Shown in pieces: positions 1 to 5,952 of a DNA stretch of 8,586 bases. The position numbers were made by a program, and so were the translations under genes. The stretch spans positions 1-8,586 of the forward strand of contig JAJYAR010000085.1 in NCBI GenBank assembly GCA_021779435.1. The letters run 5' to 3'. This DNA comes from a bacterium. GTDB lineage: Bacteria; Verrucomicrobiota; Verrucomicrobiae; JAJYAR01. Positions within the stretch are counted from its first letter, which is position 1. Every line of letters begins with the position of its first letter. The notes under the pieces were generated by a model. It searched no databases and was not told the origin of the DNA. It saw only the letters and a program-made list of their open reading frames with translations.

Positions 1-40
1 GGTGACAAAATTCCGGGGGCCGCCTCGGAGGCTTGTGCCG

Positions 41-80
41 TTCTTCGCGTCCATTCGCGTGATTCGCGGTGAACTTCGGT
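41..80. repeat. Fragment of a probable dispersed repeat with ~10-bp periodicity
   Basis: Three near-copies of the core TTCGCGT/TTCGCGG start at 44, 54 and 63, followed by a decayed copy (ACTTCGGT) up to about 80. The spacing is 9-10 bp. Read on the plus strand the segment encodes the phrase FASIRVIRG. I remember this phrase from many short spurious 'hypothetical proteins' in environmental bacterial genomes, where it marks a dispersed non-coding repeat. The internal periodicity is visible here; the dispersed nature is recalled knowledge and not tested. Confidence 0.45.
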
Positions 81-112
81 TTTCAGGTATTGGGTTACGC
101 GCGTCAGCCGGT

Positions 113-148
113 CCAGGCGATGCGCGGCTCAAGGCCGCCAGGCGATGC
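113..148. repeat. 11-bp direct repeat flanking a small hairpin at the YwiC-like stop codon
   Basis: CCAGGCGATGC occurs at 113-123 and again at 138-148, 25 bp apart. Between the copies, GCGGC (124-128) and GCCGC (134-138) can pair around a 5-nt loop that contains the stop codon of the YwiC-like gene. There is no T-run on either side, so this is not a convincing terminator. Confidence 0.4.
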
Positions 149-929
149 CAACTGCGAGCACGTACACCGCACCGAGTACCGACTCTGCGATTCCGATCGT
201 CGTTGCGCGCACGGTGCGGGGCAGAAAAAGGAGCAGAGCCACCGATCTGGCAGCGAGCACGGCGAGCAGCACGCCAGCGACCCACGGCGCCTCGCCGCGG
301 GTACAGAGAACGCCGACACCCATGGCGGCCACGAAGGCCGCCACGATCGGGACGGCGAACCGGCGAGTTCCCGTCTTCCTGGCGCGGAGCGAGGCTCGCA
401 CTGTGAGAACCGTGGGCACTGACCGCGCGAGCATCAGAAGTCCAATGACAACCGCCGAAGTCGAATCCGCGCCCGCGATCACTGCGAAGATCGCGGGCAA
501 CCAGCCGAACGCAGCCGTGCCGGCAAGCTCCGCGCCTTGTTCCCGGCCAGCCTTTCGCAAATCGAAAACCAGAAATAGGACCCCGGCCAGTGCAGAGGGC
601 AGAAGCCACGGCCACCAGGACGCGCCGGCGAACCGCACCGCGAAGGCAAGCCCGGCGAGCGCAAGCAGGCCGCATCCGAGCAGCGCGCGGACGGCGGCAA
701 GTCGTCGCGCGTGATTCGCATCGAAAAGGACGATCCGAAGCGGGCGCCGGGTGAAGAACCCAGCGACCGCAGCCAGCGCGAGCCCCGCTCCCGCCACCGA
801 CGGGACTGCTATCATGCCGAGCACCACCGGCTCGAGCGCCAGCGACCAGCTGCCATGCTCCTTCGGCCAAGCGACCTCTCGCCAACCCGGAACCGCGGCA
901 CGTGCGTCAGCGATGTCGGAGGTGTCCAT
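129..929 (-). CDS. YwiC-like family multi-pass membrane protein
   Basis: This 266-residue protein is almost entirely hydrophobic, with roughly eight membrane-spanning stretches between residue 30 and the C-terminus joined by short Arg-rich loops, so it sits in the cytoplasmic membrane. The N-terminal signature PKEHGSWSLALEP (residues 22-34) directly before the first membrane segment is the best match I know to the YwiC-like family, whose members carry a (P)K/NxHGAW motif at this place. A second polar patch, FDLRKAGREQGAELAG, lies in mid-protein between helices. The biochemical role of the family is not established to my knowledge; the charged loops are loosely reminiscent of UbiA-type prenyltransferases, but I do not see their two Asp-rich motifs. 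The ATG at 929 is used because it lies just before the signature; no Shine-Dalgarno is visible. The gene stands 111 bp downstream of the metallopeptidase gene on the same strand. Family call fairly sure, function unknown. Confidence 0.75.
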   Translation of the reverse strand: MDTSDIADARAAVPGWREVAWPKEHGSWSLALEPVVLGMIAVPSVAGAGLALAAVAGFFTRRPLRIVLFDANHARRLAAVRALLGCGLLALAGLAFAVRFAGASWWPWLLPSALAGVLFLVFDLRKAGREQGAELAGTAAFGWLPAIFAVIAGADSTSAVVIGLLMLARSVPTVLTVRASLRARKTGTRRFAVPIVAAFVAAMGVGVLCTRGEAPWVAGVLLAVLAARSVALLLFLPRTVRATTIGIAESVLGAVYVLAVGIAWRP

Positions 930-1040
930 GCGTCAAGGGTAGCGCAACGCGGCGACCTGTGCCTTGATTCCCGTCAATGCGGAATGGAGGAGATTGCGGC
1001 GCGAAAAAATGCAACGCGACCGCTCCGTCATCGCGCCCGC

Positions 1041-3425
1041 TCAAGGAGTGATCTCGTACACCTCGACGATGCAGACGCCGGGCGCCGCAACCTGTATCGG
1101 GGCCTTGTCGAGCCGCTGGAACGGCTGCACGACTGCGGAGTAGTTTCCAGGGGGCAGGTCGAGCATCACGCAAGGCTCCCGCCGGTTCGAAGGCGCGAGC
1201 CCGGTCGCGGCGACCTGGACCTCGCTGTACCGTTTCACCAGCGGGTGAAACGGGTCGCCGTCCGTCGTGCTGCTGCTCCAGTCGTCGTTTCTCACCAGAA
1301 GCGCTCCGGTGTCCTGCAGGTGCAAGTCGAGCAACGGGTCGTCCATGGCGCCGCTGATATTGAACGGCGCTCGACCGAGCGTGGGACCAAGCACGCGAAT
1401 GAGGATGCGCTTGGTCGTGCCCGCCGCACCCTGGACCACGAACCCCGCGTACATCTCACGTCCGATGTCCGCGAAGCCGCGGGTGGCAAGGTTCACGACC
1501 TTGCTTCCGGTCTTGTCCACATCATAGACCTCGACCAGCGCCGAGCCGGGAGCACCGCCGGCGTCCTCGACGACAGCCGTGTACCCGCCCTTGCCAAGTC
1601 TCAGGACGAGCGCCGAGTCGGCGCTCCCACTCGCAAACGAAAACGCTCCGACCTGCTGGACGGCGGCAAGGACCCCGGCCGCGTCCTGCTGGCCCCAGTT
1701 GTCGTTGGAGGCGATCTCGGTGGTGCCGGTGTACACGCGGAGGATCGGATTCGCGAGCGCGTCGCCCACGCCGTAGGGCCTCAGCGCGGGCCCCGCCGCG
1801 CGCACCAGGATCCGCTTCTCCGCACCGTCGCTCACAACGAAGCCGCCGATCAGGACAGCGTCTCCAGATCCCACGTACGCCCGGGTGGACACATTGACCA
1901 GCGTCCCCGCGGAGGTCGCAGGCGTCGCCAGCCGGTAGGTCGAAACCTCGAACGCGGTCTGTTCAATCGTGCCCGCGCAATCCGCCTCCGTGCCCGTCTG
2001 GCCGCGCGGAACGCCAATCGCCACGCTGACCGGCGCGGGAACAATCAGGTTCGGATTGGAATAATACCCGAGCTGCGTTCCCGGGTAGTAGGCCATGATG
2101 TCACGGTATCTGACGCCATCCCTGCCGAAGAACCGGTAGCCGTAGCTGTACGAAAACGCGCCATCCTGGTCGGTGCCCGTCCCGGAATCGCCACGCGCAT
2201 GGGCGCAGCCAAACACGTGCCCCAGTTCGTGGCTGACCACGCTCGATCCTGCAACGGTGCCGTACTGGACGACGGCGAAAGCGTAGTCGGCATTGAAAAG
2301 CGCGGCCGACGAGTCCTTCGAGCTGGGATTCACGAGCACGTAGCTCAGGCCGGCACTGACCGTGTCGGAGCGGTTGTGGAGAAGCATCACCACGTCCGCG
2401 CCCACCCTGTCGCGCGCCGCATGGATCTCGTCCATGATCCCATCGTCGGTTTTGGAGAGTGCCGTAAGCGCGGTATTCTGGAAATCAGCCTGGGCCGTCG
2501 TCCCGCTGTCCGGGTCGTAAACGGTTTCCACCATCCCCGCCAGCCGCACGCGTGCGGAGACCTGGCTCGCTGCCAGGTCGCTGTTCACCCGCAGCACCGC
2601 GGCGTCGAACTCGCTTCGCAACGCGGCGGTCCTTGCCGCACCGCTCAGGGTCGGCTTCACCGCCTGGGTGTAAACCATCAGCAGGTCGATCACGCTGGAC
2701 TGCGCCGCGGCCGCCGCCTGCACGGCGACCTCGCCGCTGGCCTGTGCGAGGTCGGCCTGCGCCAGCTTCTGGCGAACCACGGATGCGAGCGCATGGGAGA
2801 CAAGAGGCGGAGTCCGCGTGCCACCGCATGGCGGCACGAGCGAGGGATCGACCTCGTACAGCTGCGACGCGTCGGCGGTCGCGGGGCGCAGGGCATACGC
2901 GTGCTCCTGCGTCTCGACGGAGGCCGTGAGAAAACCCTCGTTGTACGCAAACAAAGCGCGGCTCTCCGGCTGGCCTTCGACGTGCCCGCGGCTGGTGAAC
3001 CGGTTGGCGCCGAGCATCTCGCTGTCGTCGATCACGACCGTCATCACCCCGCCCGAAGGAAGGGGAAAGGCAACGCGACCTTCGCCCGGGCGCTGCCAGA
3101 AGGGTGACTCCTTTGCCTCAACAGCGGCACGATCCGTGCGGACGTAGTGCACGTCGCGCGAAGGCGCCGGCAGCAACCGGTCCAGCTCCGCCACGTTCGT
3201 CGGCAGAGCCGGCTCAAACAGCCGCACCGCCTTCGACACTGCGACGTCGGTAGGAAAGGCCGTCGGCGGGACGGTGGTCTGTCGAATCCCGGCGGCTGAC
3301 GCCTTTCCCGTCGAAGCGGTCGGTTCAACGGTGCCGAATTCCGACCGGCGTTCCCGAAAAGCGAGGTGGATCGCGACGGCAACGAGGAGAACGGCGAAAC
3401 ACCAAAGGAGCCCGGTTCGACGCAT
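1041..3425 (-). CDS. Secreted or membrane-anchored zinc metallopeptidase (reprolysin/M72-like metzincin) with two C-terminal repeat domains
   Basis: A protein of 794 residues. Residues 5-23 form a hydrophobic signal peptide or anchor. Residues ~65-220 look like a propeptide and include Cys200 in PPCGGT, a possible cysteine switch. An Ala-rich linker (~222-243) precedes the catalytic domain (~245-500), which opens with VIDLLMVYT, as in reprolysin-like M12B/M72 peptidases. The zinc motif HELGHVFGCAH (399-409) gives ligands His399, His403 and His409 and catalytic Glu400, with the Met-turn in DIMAYY (Met444). Cys407 and Cys483 may form a disulfide. Two tandem domains follow, ~509-641 and ~642-794. 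Each starts with an 'N-V/L-S/A-T-R' strand, then a 'GFVV..GA.KRIL(V/I)R..GP.L' core and a 'NDNW/NDDW' signature, and ends in 'VEVY'. I know this repeat from Opitutaceae secreted proteins; it may serve adhesion or sorting. Peptidase call strong; substrate unknown. Confidence 0.88.
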   Translation of the reverse strand: MRRTGLLWCFAVLLVAVAIHLAFRERRSEFGTVEPTASTGKASAAGIRQTTVPPTAFPTDVAVSKAVRLFEPALPTNVAELDRLLPAPSRDVHYVRTDRAAVEAKESPFWQRPGEGRVAFPLPSGGVMTVVIDDSEMLGANRFTSRGHVEGQPESRALFAYNEGFLTASVETQEHAYALRPATADASQLYEVDPSLVPPCGGTRTPPLVSHALASVVRQKLAQADLAQASGEVAVQAAAAAQSSVIDLLMVYTQAVKPTLSGAARTAALRSEFDAAVLRVNSDLAASQVSARVRLAGMVETVYDPDSGTTAQADFQNTALTALSKTDDGIMDEIHAARDRVGADVVMLLHNRSDTVSAGLSYVLVNPSSKDSSAALFNADYAFAVVQYGTVAGSSVVSHELGHVFGCAHARGDSGTGTDQDGAFSYSYGYRFFGRDGVRYRDIMAYYPGTQLGYYSNPNLIVPAPVSVAIGVPRGQTGTEADCAGTIEQTAFEVSTYRLATPATSAGTLVNVSTRAYVGSGDAVLIGGFVVSDGAEKRILVRAAGPALRPYGVGDALANPILRVYTGTTEIASNDNWGQQDAAGVLAAVQQVGAFSFASGSADSALVLRLGKGGYTAVVEDAGGAPGSALVEVYDVDKTGSKVVNLATRGFADIGREMYAGFVVQGAAGTTKRILIRVLGPTLGRAPFNISGAMDDPLLDLHLQDTGALLVRNDDWSSSTTDGDPFHPLVKRYSEVQVAATGLAPSNRREPCVMLDLPPGNYSAVVQPFQRLDKAPIQVAAPGVCIVEVYEITP

Positions 3426-3475
3426 GGGAGTCTAGTGATCGAGGATAGAGGACGCGGTGGACGGGCAAGGCAACG

Positions 3476-3487
3476 ATTCAGCTGAAT
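3476..3487. promoter_or_regulatory. 12-bp perfect palindrome upstream of the metallopeptidase gene
   Basis: ATTCAGCTGAAT is a perfect palindrome about 50 bp upstream of the metallopeptidase start codon, in the gap between that gene and the pRiA4b-like gene. Its position would suit an operator for a dimeric regulator. No convincing -35/-10 pair was found beside it, and a 12-bp palindrome can occur by chance. Confidence 0.25.
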
Positions 3488-3555
3488 TCACAGTAGTGCC
3501 CATTCCTAGACGCTCGTGGGGAGGCCTTTGTTCGGTTCAAAGTTGACCGTTGCGA

Positions 3556-3568
3556 GCGCTGGCAGCGC
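3556..3568 (-). terminator. Interrupted palindrome just after the pRiA4b-like stop codon (weak terminator candidate)
   Basis: GCGCTG and CAGCGC flank a single base, 5 bp downstream of the stop codon of the minus-strand gene. The GC-rich hairpin has no T-run after it, so it would be at best a pausing or 3'-end stabilising structure. Confidence 0.2.
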
Positions 3569-3573
3569 AGCCG

Positions 3574-4257
3574 TCACTTCCCGAGCTTTCGAAGGCCCTT
3601 GTTGATCTTCTCGAGATCGCACACCTCCGGGTTGTAATCCGGCCCGAGCCACTCGATCCACTCGCGTCCAAGGTCGGTGTGCGGCTCCTTGATGCACGCG
3701 AGCATATCGTGGAAAGCCTCCAGACCGCCGCAGTCCTCGGGAGGACCGGCGCGTTCGCCTCCCACGCAGGCAGGATAGTGAATGCCCTTTTCCACAGGTC
3801 CGGTCTTCTCGATCTTGATCTCAATCTGCCAGCCCTCGCCGAAGTGGTAGCCGTAGGAGAATCGTTCACGATGTTCCAGGTCGAGGTCCGACAACGTCAC
3901 GTCCCGATCGTCCTCGATCGTCAGCTCGTCGCGCTTGAGCGGATTGCCGAAACGCAGGTCGTCGAGGTTGAACGCATGCGTCTGGTAATCGAACCAGTCG
4001 AAGGCGACCTGAATGCTGTCATGAAGCCGCGACAGCCACATGGATTCGCGCACAAGAAAACGGCGCCAGATCTTCGGATGGCAGCCGACGACGGTGAGGC
4101 GCAACGCGAACACCCGCTCCGGCGTCTTCCTCACCTTCGCGCCCCGGCCTTCATGCAACGAAATCATGGAGCGACGACGAAAACGGACCGGCGGAGGCAC
4201 CGCAAGAAAGACCCTTGGCACCTCGCCGCCGGCCCCCCCTTCCACTCCCATAAACAC
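3574..4257 (-). CDS. Plasmid pRiA4b ORF-3-like family protein
   Basis: This 227-residue soluble protein carries the hallmarks of the pRiA4b ORF-3-like (TnpR-annotated) family. From residue ~49 there is a strand reading VFALRLTVVG followed by PKIWRR (61-66), then SYGYHFGEGW (134-143) and the signature YPACVGGERAGPPEDCGG (161-178) with Cys164 and Cys176. The family is widespread; some members are passenger genes of IS1096-type elements, but the molecular function is not known to me. I see no transposase or terminal inverted repeats here, so this is a solo chromosomal copy. The start is uncertain. GTG at 4257 has an AAGGGAG Shine-Dalgarno 8 nt upstream, but homology only begins near residue 49. 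ATG at 4251, ATG at 4167 and GTG at 4134 are possible alternatives. The SD-like sequence lies inside a hairpin, described separately. Confidence 0.8.
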   Translation of the reverse strand: MFMGVEGGAGGEVPRVFLAVPPPVRFRRRSMISLHEGRGAKVRKTPERVFALRLTVVGCHPKIWRRFLVRESMWLSRLHDSIQVAFDWFDYQTHAFNLDDLRFGNPLKRDELTIEDDRDVTLSDLDLEHRERFSYGYHFGEGWQIEIKIEKTGPVEKGIHYPACVGGERAGPPEDCGGLEAFHDMLACIKEPHTDLGREWIEWLGPDYNPEVCDLEKINKGLRKLGK

Positions 4258-4261
4258 AAGA

Positions 4262-4284
4262 GCCGCTCCCTTGTGAGGAGCGGC
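4262..4284 (-). terminator. 8-bp perfect stem-loop overlapping the pRiA4b-like ribosome binding site
   Basis: GCCGCTCC (4262-4269) and GGAGCGGC (4277-4284) form a perfect 8-bp GC-rich stem with a 7-nt loop. In the minus-strand direction the stem is followed by TCTTGTGTTT, a T-rich tail that would suit an intrinsic terminator for transcripts arriving from the lipoprotein side. The same 3' arm contains the GGAG that would act as Shine-Dalgarno for a GTG start at 4257. If that start is real, the hairpin would hide the ribosome binding site. Either reading is possible. Confidence 0.4.
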
Positions 4285-4488
4285 CCGTGTGACCTAACAC
4301 CAAGCAAACCGTAAGAACTACAAACATTCACCGTCCCCTAGGACAGTGCTGACTACGCGGAGATAAACGCGGCGCATTTCGAAATGCTCAAAAAAAGGCG
4401 GAAAAAATGTGTAAACGCCCGGATTTATCTGCTTATTGTTGCATATAAGCGGCTTACAACTTATGAACGCGGGCCGAAACATTCGGCG
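4285..4488. other. AT-rich intergenic region with several inverted repeats, no gene seen
   Basis: The region between the lipoprotein stop and the pRiA4b-like gene is clearly richer in A and T than its surroundings, notably 4374-4470. It holds, in order, a 14-bp perfect palindrome GCATTTC/GAAATGC (4374-4387), an A7 tract (4390-4396), a GGCG/CGCC pair (4397-4400 and 4416-4419), GCTTAT/ATAAGC (4431-4436 and 4445-4450) and GCCGAA/TTCGGC (4473-4478 and 4482-4487). I see no open reading frame with coding character. It may be a compound terminator, a regulatory region or a small RNA locus. Confidence 0.5.
4390..4419 (-). terminator. Weak intrinsic terminator candidate for the lipoprotein gene
   Basis: On the minus strand GGCG, a 15-nt T-rich loop and CGCC are followed directly by seven Ts, 70 bp after the lipoprotein stop codon. 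The stem is only 4 bp and the loop is long, so the T-run is the main support. Confidence 0.3.
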
Positions 4489-4890
4489 TCACGACGTCGT
4501 CGGTGAAATGGGCGCCGGAACCGGACGCGCAGGAGGCATTCCCGCATTCGAGAACGCTTCGGCCTCGGCCTCCGTGATCATCCCGTTGCGATCGGTATCA
4601 CAGAACTGCACCGCGAGGTTGTAGTCACGATTCGGCCCCCGAGTGACGACCTGCCGTCTGACATTCACGACAATCGTCGTGAGGTGCGTCGTTTCCTGGG
4701 GATTTCCGGCCGCCATGATCCGCGCGCGATTGCGAGCGATGCCTTCCGTGAAGAGCCGCTCGGCGCGGGGGGAGTCGAACGAGACTGTCGTCCTGGCCTC
4801 GTCGACGTACTCGGTTTTCGAACTGCTGAAGCAGCCGGAGAAGAGCACAGCGGCGGCGATTGAGAGAGCGAAGCGGGTATGGTGACTCAT
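4489..4890 (-). CDS. Small lipoprotein with a single EF-hand calcium-binding loop
   Basis: From the ATG at 4890 the product has 133 residues. It begins with a type II signal peptide: a short positive N-region, a hydrophobic core (residues 7-17) and LFSGC, with Cys20 as the likely lipidated residue, although Phe at -3 is not the classic lipobox residue. The mature part contains a canonical EF-hand loop DTDRNGMITEAE (98-109) with Asp98, Asp100, Asn102 and Glu109 at ligand positions, just before a Pro-rich C-terminus. Only one loop is present, whereas calcium-binding EF-hands usually act in pairs. A longer frame starts at 4947 and overlaps the qorB stop as TAATG, but it would put 19 extra residues before the signal peptide, so I prefer 4890. 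The gene lies 56 bp after qorB and may share its transcript. Partner and role unknown. Confidence 0.72.
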   Translation of the reverse strand: MSHHTRFALSIAAAVLFSGCFSSSKTEYVDEARTTVSFDSPRAERLFTEGIARNRARIMAAGNPQETTHLTTIVVNVRRQVVTRGPNRDYNLAVQFCDTDRNGMITEAEAEAFSNAGMPPARPVPAPISPTTS

Positions 4891-4946
4891 GGGATGTCGT
4901 GAATGGCTGGAAAGGTAAGACCCGCGCCTCCAAGCACGTTCCGCCA

Positions 4947-5807
4947 TTAATGCGAGTGCACCAGCGCCGCTGCGAGGGTTTTTGCGAACGGCGTCGTCGG
5001 CCGGCCGATCCGTTGCCGCAGCTGCAGACCATCGTCGAACAACGCTCCCTGCGAAATGCCGGTGTCCCAGCTCGCGTAAGCCGCGGCGAGCCCGTCGGGC
5101 AAGCCGGCCTTGATCAGCGTCATCCGATACTCCTCCTCGGACACGTTTCGGTACGGAATCGAACGGCCCGTCGAGCGCGAGATTTCCGCCGCGAATTCCG
5201 TCATGGTGAACCCGTGGTCACCGGCCAGTTCGTAGGTGCGGCCAGGCCCTTCGGCGCTGCTGAGAACCCTTGCCGCGGCCTCCGCATAATCGGCACGTGC
5301 GGCCGTAGAGATCCGCCCCTCGCCCGCACAGCCGTAGAGAACTCCGTTCGCGACCGCCATCGCCATGAGCGGCAGGTAATTTTCGGTGTACCAGCCATTT
5401 CGCAGCACGATGTACGGAATGCCGGAATGCTTGATCATCGCCTCCGTCTGCCGGTGCTCCCCGGCGAGATTGAGCGGCGACGTGTCGGCGTGGAGGAGGC
5501 TCGTGTAGGCGAGTACCTTCACGCGAACCTCGCGCGCCGCCTCAATCACGTTGCCATGCTGCGCCGCGCGGCGGCCCAATTCACTCGACGAGATCAGCAG
5601 CAACCGGTCGATGCCGGCGAGCGAGGTGACCAGCGACGCCGGGTCGTCGTAATCTCCCCGGCGTACCTGTACTCCGCGGGCGGCCAGATCCGCGGCTTTG
5701 TCGGGATCGCGCACCAACGCGACGATTTCATTGGCGAGGGTCGATGCGAGCAGACGATCAATGACGAGCCGGCCGAGCTGGCCGGTGGCTCCGGTAATGG
5801 CAATCAT
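4947..5807 (-). CDS. qorB: NAD(P)H:quinone oxidoreductase, QorB/YtfG type (NmrA-like atypical SDR)
   Basis: From the ATG at 5807 the product is 286 residues, the length I recall for E. coli QorB, and the two sequences can be followed side by side. The N-terminus MIAITGATGQLG carries the Rossmann GxxGxxG nucleotide-binding motif (Gly6, Gly9, Gly12), with Arg33 after strand 2 as expected for NADPH preference. LLISSSELG (70-78), YTSLLHADTSPL (101-112), RNGWYTENY (136-144) and TYELAGD are near-identical family motifs. The enzyme reduces quinones in the cytoplasm with NADPH and is linked to oxidative stress and quinone detoxification. A TTG start at 5858 would add 17 residues before the Rossmann strand, which the family lacks. 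No HxlR-type regulator, often found beside such genes, lies here. It follows kamA by 145 bp on the same strand. Confidence 0.92.
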   Translation of the reverse strand: MIAITGATGQLGRLVIDRLLASTLANEIVALVRDPDKAADLAARGVQVRRGDYDDPASLVTSLAGIDRLLLISSSELGRRAAQHGNVIEAAREVRVKVLAYTSLLHADTSPLNLAGEHRQTEAMIKHSGIPYIVLRNGWYTENYLPLMAMAVANGVLYGCAGEGRISTAARADYAEAAARVLSSAEGPGRTYELAGDHGFTMTEFAAEISRSTGRSIPYRNVSEEEYRMTLIKAGLPDGLAAAYASWDTGISQGALFDDGLQLRQRIGRPTTPFAKTLAAALVHSH

Positions 5808-5952
5808 GGGGTTGAGCTTTTGCCGCGCGAAAATCCAAGCAGCAAAAAGGTTCAACAAGATCGCCAGACTGCGCGGAAGTGCAACTCGAGGCTCGGGTCG
5901 AGAACGGCAGCCACCCTGTAGTCACCGTGGTCCGGCGTCCGCGGCGCGCGGC

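Noticed and set aside
2..406. Plus-strand frame of 134 codons beginning in the repeat fragment
   Set aside because: It runs antisense through the YwiC-like gene, and its N-terminus is the dispersed-repeat phrase. No coding evidence.
711..3107. Plus-strand open frame of 798 codons opposite the metallopeptidase gene
   Set aside because: It is antisense to a gene with a clear zinc motif and repeat domains. Its translation is Arg/His/Gly-rich with no recognisable family, typical of a shadow frame in GC-rich DNA.
3574..4488. Mobile element around the pRiA4b ORF-3-like gene
   Set aside because: The family name suggests plasmid or IS association, but no transposase, terminal inverted repeats or target-site duplication could be seen on either side.
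4891..4947. Extended N-terminus for the EF-hand lipoprotein (start at 4947)
   Set aside because: It would put 19 polar residues ahead of the signal peptide, which begins properly at the ATG at 4890. Kept only as an alternative.
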